Shown here: positions 23,991-36,200 of the stretch, piece by piece
Numbering within the stretch: the first letter of the stretch is position 1
How the letters are laid out: each line of letters begins with the position of its first letter
Source of the DNA: Rhizoctonia solani
Taxonomy: Eukaryota > Basidiomycota > Agaricomycetes > Cantharellales > Ceratobasidiaceae
Direction: 5' to 3'
Assembly: GCF_016906535.1 (NCBI RefSeq)
Contig: NC_057376.1
Span: 1,426,001-1,490,000, forward strand
Length of the DNA stretch: 64,000 bases
Translations under genes and position numbers: made by a program
The notes under the pieces: generated by a model
The model's database searches: none
What the model was told of the DNA's origin: nothing
Seen by the model: only the letters and a program-made list of their open reading frames with translations

Positions 23991-26566
23991 CTATCGTTTG
24001 GATGATAGCGTCTTTGTTACGCTCTCAGATGCTTTAACCGCTCGCATTAGAGAGGCTTTGGTACCAGCTCTGAGACTACTTGAAACACCCGTTCGCGTTG
24101 TCGTCGTTCCGGCCTTCGCAGCGTTTCCAGTAGCGAGTTGCAGTAGGCCTGGTACCTTCTTCCCCTTTACGATTTCAGTCTTTCCCCTCTTAAGGAATGG
24201 GCTCGGCAGATTTTCCTCATCATTGGGGTCGTAAACTGGCGGCGGCGCATCCCACCCCGAGGTTTGAATTGTTGTAGCGGGTGCGCCTATAGGTCGACCG
24301 GCGGGTCCTACTGTTGATCGGCGCGCGAGCCTCTTTGGAGGATCGCCTTCAGATAATGAACGTTCCAAGGGAGCGGGTTCTATCGATTCAGCTGGTTGCG
24401 GAGCTGGTATAGGCGCACTAGTCGGGCGTTCATCTATCGTAATATCAGATGAGGATGGTACAGCCCCCCCTCGAGTTGGCGTTGGGATTTGTTCCCCAGA
24501 GTCAGTAAGCACGACACCTCGCATAGCAGAACCCAGGTTCGTCATGCTCCTCGAAGCAAGTCGCCTGCCGATGGGTGTTTGGTAGTTTTTGGACACGAAT
24601 CCATTGGCCTTCTGGGTTGGTCGACTGGGCGTCTCGTCGTATGACATGTATTTCATGAGAGGTGGCATCCCTGGAGCGTTCCTGGATTCCCTTGTGAGTA
24701 ATCGACCTCAGCGATCCAAGAGGATGACGGGAAATGAGCATCCTATAAAAGAAATAAGCTCACTTTTGTTCCTCCAGTGGCTTCTTCGTCCTCATTTCAA
24801 CCACTGCCGCCGCCGCCTCTTTCCTGGCATCCAGTCGTTCTTTCTCTGCTCTCATCTCATCAACCTGAGCTGCAAAAGCCTTTCGTACATTCTGCACTTC
24901 CTGAGCAAACACATCTCTTTCTTTCGCAAACGCCTCACGCTCTTGCTCTAGTGTTGCACGTTGAGATTCGAATAGTACCTTTTCGGCATTGAAAGCACCT
25001 ATTTCGGCTGTGAAGGCTGCACGTTCGTTGCTTAATGCCAACTGCTCAGCTCCCAGTGTGGCGCGCTCAATGTTGAACGCGTTACGTTCTTCCATAAAGA
25101 CGACTCGTTCTGACGCAAACGCAATTTGTGCAGCTTTGAAAGCAGCACATTCTGCATCGAAATTACCACGGTCCACGCTATTGATAGCGGCTTCCCTCAG
25201 TAATAACGCAGTTTCCCGTTCCGCTACTTCTCGCTCTTTATTCATGATAGCCGTTTTACGGATACGCAGGCCAGTGGCTCTGAACGACAGCGTGAGCATA
25301 CTGCATCAATTAAGGACGCTTGACTCACAGCTTTTGTGCCTCAGTCATTTTACAGGCAAATTCGATCCTTTCGTGCTGGAGTAGTTGCTGTGCCGAGGGC
25401 CGCATGGCAGGCTATTTCAATATAGTCATTACACAAGACCGACGGGTTGAAACAGGGAAAACTTGCGTTGACATTCAGCATCGATTTGATAACGTTGCTG
25501 AGAGCCGACGAATAAACGCGAGGAAGTGGTGGTATTCGGCCTTGTCGTATTGAAAGTGCGAGTTCTTGATGTGTCTTTGCCTCATGGAAAGGTGGGCTAA
25601 CAGGTTGTTAGCGCGCTGGCGAAGAAGGGCAGGGCTCTCATACTTTTGAGCACACAGTTCGTAAATCAGACAACCCAGACTCCAAATATCTGATTTGGTA
25701 TCGTATTGTTTCTCATTAATTAGTTCTGGAGACATATAATAGGGTGTCTGGCCTTGACGTCAGAATGAGCAGTAAAAAAATGTGAGAAACATACCCCAAC
25801 GTAGGTCTGCGTGAACGTAGCATATCCTATCTGTTTTGCCAGACCGAAATCTCCCAGTTTGACGTACCCCTCCAAGTCTAGGAAGACGTTTTCAGGCTTC
25901 AGGTCGCGATGAAGAATTTGTTGCGTTGGTCTGGGTGGAACGAGGTTAGAGCCCTCTGTCGATGCCTTGGAGTTGGGAAAGTGGCAATGATGCAATGCAA
26001 GAAGAATTTGCGCAAAATAAGACCAGACTGTGTCCTCCGTTATGTGCTTACTTGGGGAGAAATTCAGCACCAAAAACGGAGAATAGAACATCAGGACACT
26101 TACTTTTGCCGTCTCATTTGTTTTATAGCTCCAGACAGGTCACCTCCGCCGCAGTACTTCGCACCATTTAGTGTCTGAGCTCAAAAGGACTTGAAATAGC
26201 ATACCTCCATTAAAATATACAATATCCCATTATCCCGATCGACATACTGGTGTCGTGTCAGCATGAAGCATTGAATACAGTCGAGCCTTTGCTCACCCGG
26301 TCGTGATATCGCACGATGTGGTCGTGCTTCAAGTCTTTTAATATATTGCTTCGAAAAAGTTAACTCCGAGTAACCTGTAATAGGAGCAACCGTACTCACA
26401 CTTCTGCGACGATCTGTTTCCTGTCCCGCTCCGTCATCCGCTCAAAATTAAGCTCTTTTCTTGCAAACAGTGCGCCATCAGCCTTTCTTCGGACTTTCCT
26501 GATCAACCCAAAGGAGCCGTTCCCAATTACTTCTCCGGCCTCATAGTCATCCAGTACGGAGCTCAT
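23991..26566 (-). CDS. nimA: NIMA-family mitotic serine/threonine kinase
   Basis: NIMA/Nek2-type kinases drive entry into mitosis. The start [25 protein letters not shown] has the glycine loop, LFARKELNF carries the ATP lysine, and [13 protein letters not shown] plus the HRD motif [16 protein letters not shown] ([10 protein letters not shown]) and [28 protein letters not shown] complete the kinase domain. About 20 residues are inserted before the HRD motif, as in fungal homologues. After the kinase domain comes a coiled coil of repeated F-x-x-ER-x-A-F units (about 25250-24790), then a disordered tail ending [12 protein letters not shown]. The intron at 25412-25466 uses a GC donor (GCAAGT) and restores [15 protein letters not shown]. 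No frame break was seen. The next plus-strand gene starts about 990 bp away, with a tRNA in between. Confidence 0.9.
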
Positions 26567-27071
26567 GTGTGACGTCGCTAGGAACCTCGGTATGTGCACG
26601 TAACTTTGGTTATGTGTACGAGTAGATGACTCCGAACAGTAGAATAGACGAATGAGGCTCGGGTGTCTGGAGAAGCTCAGGCGCGGCTGGTAGAGACAAA
26701 CTTGTGTAAGGAGCGTGTCGAAACCGTCACGTGGAGTGTTGGACCACGTCCAATCACCCACTCGCAAAAGCACTGCCACTTCCATCTGGCATACATCCGA
26801 TGTTGGCCCAGTATATGCGTTATCATCGCTGCCTTCATCCCTCACACCTTTTAATGTACGTCGATCGAGCCCAGCACCCTAAGCTAAACTTATAAGCAAG
26901 AATAAACCCTGGAATTAAGTAAAATTACCCACAACCAGAACTCCGGATTGTGACCCAACCGGGAAATTCAGAAGTCATGAGTAATGATTCTAGTGCATAC
27001 AACGAGGGACAGTTAATTGTATATATAACACCATTCGCCAGTAACGAATTACTAAAAAAGAGCAAAACAAT
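26567..27071. other. Intergenic region upstream of the NIMA kinase
   Basis: This is the probable kinase promoter and leader. The frame continues open upstream of the ATG without family-like sequence. I see no separate gene. Confidence 0.45.
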
Positions 27072-27187
27072 GACATGAGTGAGATTTGAACTCACGCGGG
27101 ATAAATCCCAACGCAAATCAGTCCAATGAAGGACAAGCAAGTACAAATGCTTGAGTGCGTCGCCTTAGACCGCTCGGCCATCATGCC
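27072..27187 (-). tRNA. tRNA-Leu(CAA) with intron
   Basis: On the minus strand the sequence folds as a class II tRNA. The acceptor stem is GGCATGA with TCATGTC. The D arm is GCCGAGCGGTCTAAGGC and the anticodon stem ACGCA with TGCGT. The anticodon is CAA (27153-27151) followed by G37. A variable arm with TGGGA/TCCC follows, then a T arm GTGAG-TTCAAAT-CTCAC. A 33-nt intron (27149-27117) sits one base 3' of the anticodon, the standard position for nuclear tRNA introns and characteristic of fungal tRNA-Leu(CAA). Confidence 0.92.
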
Positions 27188-27553
27188 TTGGACGAGGAGA
27201 TAAAACCAGTTATATCACTAATACTGAGTTATTAAATACTATGCACTTCACCTTCACCGCGCATGACTTTCTATGTCAATTACAAGGAGACTGATCCAAG
27301 CCAGGCAGCCCGCCAGACACCAGATAAGGATAGGGCTGCTAATTTGAAGCGCGTTTCACTATATCACGGGACGCATGTAGCTCCCGTATTGTCTTATATA
27401 TGGAAATGTATTAAAAAAAAAAAAAAAAAAAACTATATCACGGGATCGTCACTAGTAACATATCTGTTACAGCGCGTATGACTTGATGCTCAATCCTAAC
27501 CACCACTATTGAATAAAGCAAACTACTTCGCCAATACTATACACTTAGCTTCA
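27188..27553. other. Spacer with retroposition-like footprint
   Basis: This lies between the tRNA and the BSD-domain gene. It contains the A20 tract and flanking 13-bp direct repeats described separately. I see no coding sequence. Confidence 0.5.
27359..27445 (+). mobile_element. Short insert ending in A20, flanked by 13-bp direct repeats (possible retroposed fragment)
   Basis: The 13-mer ctatatcacggga occurs at 27359-27371 and again at 27433-27445. Between them lie 41 bp followed by exactly 20 A (27413-27432). A segment ending in poly(A) and bounded by perfect target-site-like repeats is the hallmark of target-primed reverse transcription of an RNA. The body is too short to name; it could be a severely 5'-truncated LINE, SINE or mRNA copy. 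Confidence 0.55.
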
Positions 27554-29374
27554 ATGGCCAACCTGCCCGAGCTGTTTGACATCGCGGACCAGATCCAAGA
27601 AGATGAACGGCGTGCCAGTCTCGATCAACCCAGCTCCTCTCGATCGGTAAACGCCCAGCCCCAGCAAACACTAGGGGAGGAGGTCAACGAGGTAATAGGT
27701 CAGTTAGGGAGATTTTGGGGAGGTTTCCAGAAGCAGGTGTGTTCAAATACGTACATTGCTGTGCTATTACTAAACAGCTTGCCTAGAGTCAAGCTGCTTT
27801 CCAGACTGCAAGAAAGGACTTCGGCTCGGTGGTACAAGCAGCGCGGAAGGAGGCGTCTTGGCTCGGGAACAATGCTACCACGCAAAGGGATGGCCCAGCA
27901 GGTAGTGGCGAGGCCTCTAATTCAGCTACCGCTTCGAGCACAGAGCCGCCTGCTCCTATCTCGATTGATACCAAAGGAAAAGAGAAAGAGGTCGAAGACG
28001 ATACTGCTACGATCAAATCAAGTTCGCCAACGACAGATACAACTCCAGGTGCATCTGCTACTACCGGCACGTTCTTTTCGCGACTTCAAGCCAACCTCCC
28101 TCCACAGTTTGCCCCTGCCGCTATTACCGCCACCCTTCAGAGTCAACTGTCAACGGCCCAAGCGCAGGCTGACGCTCTGCGAACATCACTAGCAACGAAT
28201 ATCCAGCGAATACAGCAAGAAGGAAACATGCCCATATCGTTCGCTCAAGCTGAGAAGCTTGCCGGAGAATACGTACATCGTAGTGAAGAATTGCTTAAGG
28301 GCGCGGGCGCATTTTTGAAGGACGCAGTCCATGTTATACCAGCGGAAGGAGTCGATAATACTCGGGGAGTGGTGTGGGACGGTTCAGATATGTAAGTATC
28401 CTAAGTTAAGTGGTATCATCGGTATCTTAATGAGGAATTGCCCAGATGGATGATGCCGAGCCCAATGGCTCCAGGAACCCCTACCCCTGAGGCGAGTGCA
28501 AGCGGACGTCCAGCATTGACTCACGCCGAAGCCTTGCTCAAGCGACTCAAGAGCGACCCAGAAGTACTCCGAGTTGACCCTGCTTCTTCTTCAGCAAAGG
28601 AAAGATACGAGAAATACATCACTGGGATAGATATCAGTGACACACAATGGACATCCCGCATTCGTGAAGTCATCGCTGACACTTCAGAGGACTCTGACTC
28701 TTTGCTTAGCACGAAGGAAAAGCTTGGTAAGATCAAATTCCGTTGTCCAAGGAGGTGGCAACTGATCCAGTAGATCATAGTGCCTGAGGCTGTTTCGGAA
28801 GATGAATTCTGGAAGCGATATTTCTTCAGGGTACAGCAAATAAATGAGGATGAGGAGAAACGCAAAATTATCTTAAAGGGTTTGTAGATTCTAACAATAT
28901 TGAGCAATCTATTGACGCGCCTACCTAGCTCCGACGCAACCAGAGGATGACTTTAGCTGGGAGGATGACGAGAAGCCAAATTCCCCTATTAATAATGACG
29001 AGTCTAATTCGACTCAACCTCCGACCAACCCTACTACTGATCTTCCACCAACACATCCTTCTACGTCAACCACGACCCTCAAAACATCAACTAACGATCT
29101 TGCGCCTCCTTCCCCAGTACCTGCTGCCGAATCCGCCACCACGCCAACAGCTACCGGCCCCAACTCTCGTTCTGCGTCACAAATACTAATTGCCCACTCG
29201 GGAGTCAGCACTAGTAATACCAGTCCCCGCGAATCGGAGTCAAGCTTTGACGTAGTTAGCGCGAGTTCCAGTGTAGCTGGCATGAACGCCGACGTTGCAG
29301 ATAAGAAACGTTCACCAGATGAAAAAACAAAGACAGACCAAAAGGATGATAGTGATGATAGCGACTGGGAGTAA
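27554..29374 (+). CDS. BSD-domain protein
   Basis: The N-terminal region (MANLPELFDIADQIQEDE, then GRFWGGFQKQSQAAFQTARKDF) and a central BSD domain (VPEAVSEDEFWKRYFFRVQQIN, with the hallmark F-W pair near its end) match fungal BSD-domain proteins such as yeast Dos2. BSD domains also occur in TFIIH p62 and synapse-associated proteins. Several introns interrupt the gene, among them one near 27736-27790 and one near 28393-28445. The C-terminal third is disordered, rich in T, S and P, and ends in an acidic DDSDDSDWE tail, also typical of the family. The frame is continuous. Molecular role is unknown. The neighbouring gene converges from the right, with about 200 bp between stops. Confidence 0.8.
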
Positions 29375-29581
29375 CTTTGTCTTATTCTCGCATATTGGCG
29401 TCCGTTTCGTTATATATCTGAAAGTATGTGTTACGTTTCAAGTTGTGCTGAAGCCCGTGTGTAAAATACAAAGTATTCCAATAACTGAAGTCAACAGCGT
29501 GTCCACTCGTAAAACATACGCTAGGAATACATCAAACCCCAATAATTTATCCGACCAAAACAAATGGCACGCAAACTACCG

Positions 29582-31205
29582 CTACCCACGGAATGCGGAT
29601 TTCACTAAATCGTCGATCTCTTTGAATGCGTCCAGTAAACCCGCCATGTTTTGGAGGGTCCCCTTCCCTAAAATGGGGTTGCGAGTGTAATCAGTCGCAG
29701 AGGTGGGGGTGATGAACACATCGTCTCGCTCTATACTCGAAGCCTTCTGAAGCTCACCAGTGAGAGGTATATACTGGGTGTGTTTGTGACAACTTACGGC
29801 AGCTTCCAACCCAGGTCGTGGAGAATCCGAGAGCGCGCGCATAGATTGGTCGATGGATCTCCTGGAAAGAGAAAACAACCTCAGTTGTTCTTGCGTGCTG
29901 AGCAATTGTGCCTCTAGGATCCCATATTTCTGTTTCAGCGTCTCGAGGTCAATCTCTGCCTTGGTTTTGGCAGATTCAACAACTTCAAGGCTGTTCCTCA
30001 GCAGTTGCAACTGTTCCTGACTGCGTGTCTCAGTCTCAGTAAGCAACGCTATTGCTGCTTGTTCTCGCCCTTCTACTCGCTTTACTGTATCTGCCAGTAA
30101 AGCGAGTTCCTCCTCGGAGTTTCTGAGTCGTGCCCTTAGCCTCTGGTTTTCAATCTCGGCCTCCTGCACTTTGGATATCGAATCAATATGAGTCGACACG
30201 AGGTCCCGGATGTCTGTTTCCAGTTTTTTGTTTTTGTCGATCTGTGTCTGCTCCGGCCTCTCAATCTGGATCGCTTGAGTTGGGGTTTGTTGCCGAGGTT
30301 TGATCGCTAGAACAGTGTGTCAATTGGCCGAGTTGTAAAGCGAGTGCTAAAATACATACGAGGTGGTGGAGTGGCCTCTTTCCTCGGTAACAGCAGTCCA
30401 TTCGAAGTGTTTGGTTGGGGGGGACTAAACTGGGCTCTGTTTCTCTGAGATGGTGACACCGGGTTGGCAGCTGGGGGTGCTTCTCGTTTTGGGGGGAATG
30501 AGATAAATAATGCGTCTGGCGAACTCGCACGAGGAGGAGAGGGTGGGGCAGGGGGACGAGAGTCAAGGGAATATGGTTGGTATCTCGGCCCTGTAGGGAT
30601 CGGCCGATGGGCCTAGTAATTTTACCATAAGTACTTCTGCATGCTCTAGAAAGATCAAAATACCTTTTCTGGGGACTTGACGCCCCTCGTCGGCGGCTGC
30701 ACTTGATAGGATACACGTCTTAGTGCTATGAAGACTGTTAGACGCCGGTCTAAAGAACCGGTAAAAACAGGCAACTAACGAATACCGGCAAACATAGGAT
30801 GTCCATGGGTCAAGCCGTCTTTTTTGAGACAGGATGCTAGAATCATGGTGGTGCTTTCGCACATTCGCAACATATGGTAGCCGTTCTTCCACAGTCTACA
30901 CGACCCATTGTGTGTAGATCTATCTGCGGCTTTCACAGCTTCCACAGCATCAAACAACACACATGCCTGTGGTTTTTGACTCCGTTTAGCTGTCCAGACA
31001 TAGATCTTTAGACTGTTATAGGGTTCAGTTGTTGTGGCTAACGCGAGAACAACAGTGGCACGAACATTCTACCAAACCCTCCACATGATTGACGGATATC
31101 GTCCAAGCTGAAATGACTGTTATCCTCCCCTCGAAACTGGACGTGGATAGCACAGTCCGAGAAAGGCCATCCGCGAGATTCTAGGATACGATCGAATGAC
31201 GCCAT
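29582..31205 (-). CDS. Uncharacterised coiled-coil protein
   Basis: I do not recognise the family. A conserved-looking N-terminus (MASFDRILESRGWPFSDC, FRGEDNSHFSLDDIRQSCGG, then YNSLKIYVWTAKRSQKPQACV, FDAVEAVKAADRSTHNGSC and KNGYHMLRMCESTTMILASC) is followed by a Pro-rich linker. A strong coiled coil comes next (about 30199-29860, VQEAEIENQRLRARLRNSEE onward), then a C-terminal segment ending LLDAFKEIDDLVKSAFRG. The frame needs one added base near 31068-31073 to join the first two parts; otherwise the gene would begin further in. A cytoskeletal or spindle role would be a guess from the coiled coil alone. Confidence 0.55.
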
Positions 31206-31757
31206 AGCAAGTGCAGCAGTAAGTGCTGGCGAGCAAACACCGGGTTGAAGCCGACCTCGATTGAGAACTAGTAAGTAATGTATAGCTTTGGAAGCTTTTG
31301 TGTGGTGCTTTCAACAAGAGTGTCGTTCCTAAGCGCGATGCTAACCCTGGTCACCCCAAATAAACAGGCCGTAATACAGTAGAGTATTGTAACCTATTAT
31401 TGCTTGGGATAGTGAAGACCTATTGGTCTATTATTATTATTGTCGAGCTTGATTTCTTTTGTTGTAGTATGGTCGATACTATCGCGCTAATATCTATAGC
31501 TGTTCGTGATAGTCAGTCAAGGTAGAGGACTGTAGGGCACTCCATCAGTACGTGATCTTCTGGCCGGGCTTGTGAAGTCGAATTTCCAAATAGCCGTACC
31601 TCATGGCACACGCATGGAGCCAGCATGCTCATCCGTTGCTTATTACACAGAAAACGGCAGTATAGCAGTAGAAGCAAAATATATGGATGATACAAGGAAG
31701 CTAATAGTGCTATAGGCACATGGTATAAAGATCATAGCTTAAAATACGAGTGGTGGG
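31206..31757. other. Intergenic region
   Basis: This is A/T-rich spacer between two minus-strand genes. I see no gene signature in it. Confidence 0.5.
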
Positions 31758-33157
31758 TTAAGTCCCCTTTGAATCTGTGCTCGGCTTGGGGTCCTCGTCT
31801 CCTGCATCTTTGACAAGTTCAGGTGCGTCTTTAGCTTCTAGTTTCGCGTCTTCTGCCTCTTTTTGAAGGCGAACCTCCTTCCCTCGTTTATGGCAGTACC
31901 ACAGCAACAGCATTAGGACTAAATGTGTTAAATGAGATCCAATATACCAGCCCTGGGTGTCAAACTTACTCGAAATGCCCATACTCATCAATGCATTGGT
32001 ACCTGCAAGTAAAGGGAATCTTGTCTTCAGGAAAGTTAGTATGCTCTTTAAAATCGTGACAATCCCCCCTCCAGTGCCCAGGAGATCTTTTACCTGACCC
32101 GGACCAGGCAGTGTGCGACTTTTAGTGCCAGTTTTAGGGTTCGTCTTTGTAAAAAATGACATTGGGTTGAATTTGCTGCCCGGTCCCGCGGAGGATTTTG
32201 GGGCCGTTTCAGCTTGAGACTGATCCCCAGTTGTTGGTGCGGCAGCAGCAGCGGTCATAGCAGCGAAAACGTCAGGGGGTATTCCAAGTGGTAGCGACCG
32301 GATTAATTTCTGAAACGAAGAAGGAAGCGAGTCCCACTCTTTGGAAAGTTGAGTCGATGAAGATTCAAGGAACTGGGAGAGATATTAGATCGGTTGGCCT
32401 GTACGTTAAAGAAGGCCTCACTTCAATAAGGTCATTGTATGCTGTAGGAACCCCGTTAACTAGATCCTTGATAATTTGAGTAAACTGTTGTAAAAGGGCC
32501 TTTGTATCAGGCGTTGTAAAGGCAATACCCTACGCAGAGTTGACTGAATAAACAACCCATTCGCTTCCAGGATAGAATAAGGCCGACCTGTTGTCCAGCC
32601 TGCATGTTCAGGGAGTCAAGAACTTCGGCTAGATCCTTTTGTTCTTTAGTCACTATCATGATCGGGATTATTATTGTCGTGCATTGCCAAGAACATAGAG
32701 CTGTGCTTACACTCAGGTTCATGTGTGGCGGGGTTGGCAGTAGGATCATTCAATGTGAGGGGCTTGTGGGCTTCACCAGGGGTGGCAGGTTGGGAGATCG
32801 AAGGAGTCGGGAGTGTATCACTCTGGGAACTTAGTTCAGATACTTCTTTAGCGATCTTGAGATATAGAGAGAGTTTACCTTCTTCGATACACTGTTACTT
32901 GAACTTGCCCTGCCAAGAGACCCCCACCTTTTGATAGTCTGTGCCCAAGGCTCTGATTTCCTTTCTTTCTCTTTGCTCCAGTCAGACTTGTTTTCTTCAA
33001 AAAGACTGTCGACTGTGGTGGCTGGAGTTGAAGGTTCCGGCGGAGGGGGGGATCTTTCTATGGCTTCAGAAAGAAACTGTTCATCTTTCTTGTCGAGGGC
33101 AGCCTCCTTGAGAGCTTGGTTTTGTTTGTATTTCTTGTATGCGTAGTAGGGTATCAT
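31758..33157 (-). CDS. Uncharacterised conserved fungal protein with a C-terminal membrane helix
   Basis: The exons join into one protein starting MIPYYAYKKYKQNQALKEAA, with a Pro-rich segment and KSEPWAQTIKRWGSLG. Then come KDLAEVLDSLNMQAGQQG, FTQIIKDLVNGVPTAYNDLIEFLE, KEWDSLPSSFQKLIRSLPLG and KFNPMSFFTKTNPKTGTKSRT. A likely membrane helix (LTHLVLMLLLWYCHKRGKEV) and a charged tail end at 31758. I cannot name the family. One frame change near 32858-32864 (coding-strand TATATCTCAAG) is repaired by a single added base, giving KIAKEVSELSSQSD. The start is 139 bp from the divergent VPS8 start. An origin in peroxisome or ER membrane biology is possible but unsupported. Confidence 0.6.
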
Positions 33158-33296
33158 CGTAGCAACTGAGAGAGGGGACTTGGGGTCATAGCCATGGCTA
33201 TGACGGCATGCTCTCCATTGTCCGCGTTAGACGCGCATTTCCGTGGAACATTGTATACTGCTCGGCGCTTGTGTAACTAAGCCCAGACAAGTCCCC

Positions 33297-36200
33297 ATGT
33301 CTGTGCCCCAGTCTCCATCCACTGACACCCCAGAAGCGGCGCAAAACAATTTAAATGCGCATGATAATGTATTCGACGAAGAGGAACTCACTAGTGGTCA
33401 GAATAACGCCGCCGATAACCGCGATTACACGACACGAATGGATGAAATTCTAGAGGATGATAACGATGAGCAGGTTGGCAGTGATGAAGAACCGTTCAAA
33501 TACGCCGGAGTAGATGCGTCAGTAGAGGCAACCATGGATTACAACTCTCAGCTTCACGATATTCTCGGGCCAGATGATGAAGCTGGAGAGCAAGAAGTTG
33601 AAGTCGAGCTTCGACAGTTCGATGATTCAGATGAGTTTGAAACCCAAGGACTCGCGCAAGGCGATTTAGTGAGTCGAAAAATACCCAGGGCACGAAACCG
33701 TCTAAAATAATAAATAGCATGGGTACCCTATAACCAATTCAAAGCCAATCTCATTACCAGTGTCACCTCAACGTGTAACCTCTCCTGAACCTCAAGATCC
33801 ACTCAAACGCCCAGCTTTCTTGCATCCCCATGTATCTCGGCTTCGCTCTTTCGTACCTCAAGATCGACATTCATCAGCTTCCCAGGCTAGTTACGCGTCG
33901 CAGCGTTCAGCCAGCGGATTGCCCGCACTTTCTGCCGCTCCATCTCACTTTTCCGCTATATCTCGATCTTCTTCAAGGTCTAGGCTATCTGATAACTCCC
34001 AAAAACCCATTCGGGACGCTTTCAGGTGGACAACGCTCGATACCGCTAGCAGTCTAACACACTCCACCTCCTTGTACGGGCGTGCGACTGTTCTGGCGGC
34101 GAACGGCTTAATATGCCTGGGAACTTCTTCATCGCGTGCACTTATATTTGATTTTCGACAACAATTGAAGCATGTCATCACGCCCCCAAATACATTGACC
34201 ACGCATCCTGGTGCTGTAACCGCCATTGCCCTATCGACAGACCACACCTATGTCGCCGTTGGACACGGCAGGGGACATGTATTCCTGTATGATCTTTCAA
34301 GCCCTCAAACTCCAGCACGTACTGTGGAACCTGTCTCACTCAAAGCTGTTCTCGCTGGTCGCAAAGAAGGGCATCTCATCGACACTCCTGTAATTCATGT
34401 CAGTTTCGTTGGCGCCAGACATACAGCAATCGTTACTGCTGATGCCGCGGGACTAGCGTTCTACCACAGCCTCGGGAAGCTCTTTTTTGTCGAAGCAAGC
34501 GACGTAGTTAGAATTCTAGGTCGCTATCCAACACCTGTGGAGGCACCCATTGGTCCCGCTACTGAAGCACGTCTTCGGCCTGACGTGAAAGGAAAGGGAA
34601 AGTCTGCTGATAACGCAGCACATGCCCGCATACCAACGACTGCCATCGTTCGAGTTGCATCTCTGCCCCTTGGGACTATACAACATTCAACAGATGGGTA
34701 TCAAATCCAAGCTTTGATCACCCCCTCAAAATTAATAGTCGTTGGGTTTAAGCCATCTCCCAAAACTTGGTTTAGACGCCATAATCCAAATCAAGGGTCG
34801 AGGAATGAGCCATTGCTGGCCTGGTTTCCTGCCTATACGACGTCCAATAGTATCAGTAAACAAAGCGACACTGGACGCGGGAAAGTCGGTTCTATTGCTT
34901 CCCCAGTTCTCGTCTATACCTGGGGGAACATTCTTCATTTTCTCGGAGTCAAAGAGGATCGCATCACCCAACGCGTGCGAGACGAGAAGAAGGGGAAAAT
35001 CGACAGGCTCGAAGTTGGGACGTTGGTATTTAACGAACTAAAGACTATTGATTTGGGCGAACATGAACAAGTTAGGGCGCTTCAGTGGCTCAATACTCAG
35101 GTATGTCAATGTCAGTCTATTCTGTAGGTGCTCGATTTAATTATATCTGTGTTTAGCAATTACTTGTGGTGGTACGGCCCACTGCTCTCCTTGTTTACGA
35201 CGTACCAAGTGGTAACAAAGTAGAGAGTGTGGACTTAGACCACAGCTGGTTACACCCTGTGATGTTTACACCTCAAATGCCGTCATCCGTATCCCACAAC
35301 GTGAAAGTTTACAAAGGCAAGACATTCTTGTTGGTAAGCTTTGTACCCAAGCAGTTAATATATGGTAGTAACAACGGTTTCCTAGGGGCAAGACGAGCTA
35401 CGGGTCGGGACTCTTCTCTCGTGGGCAGACCACATCCTGAACCGCGTTAAATCGGGTGATTTTATTGGTTCCATCGATCTGGCACGAGAATACTATACCT
35501 CTACCGCACCAGGGAGCACCTATGGTCTTCCCCCAGATCCCAGACCCGTAGTTGGAGCTAAATTGCTGGAACTAATGTCATCTTCCGCCCAATTCGCGTT
35601 TTCGGAGCAGCGTATGCGGGAGGGCAGTGGTGCCAATAGCGACCCGACTCTTTATCCTCGCTTAGTGGAATCATGTGCAAAGGCTTGCATGGCTATGGGC
35701 GATATGTCATTCTTCTATGACGATCTATGGGAAGACTATGCCGAACATGGGATTGGTGCAATATTTTTGGATACTCTCATACCCTTGGTGCTGGATAACA
35801 TGGTCCCATCTGATGTCCCACCTGTCGTATCACAGCGCCTAGTGGAATATTGCGACGAGCGAGGTGAACATAAGCAGGCCGAAAAGCTGATATGGCATAT
35901 TGAACCTGAATGCTTGGATGTGAACCATGCGATTGGCCTTTGCAAGCGACACGCCTTGTACGATGCACTCATATATGTTTACAACGCTGGTTTGCACGAT
36001 TATGTCTCTCCAATCGTCGAATTCCTATCGCTGATCAGAGACATTCAGAAACGGCGAAGAGAAGATTCCGGGTCGGAGGCACTGGAGACATACTTGGAAG
36101 AAGCTGTTCCAAATGCATATAAAGTCTACGACTATCTAAATAACATATTGACCGGTCTTTCGTATCCTTCCAAGCGCCGTATGGACAATGGGGTCGATCA

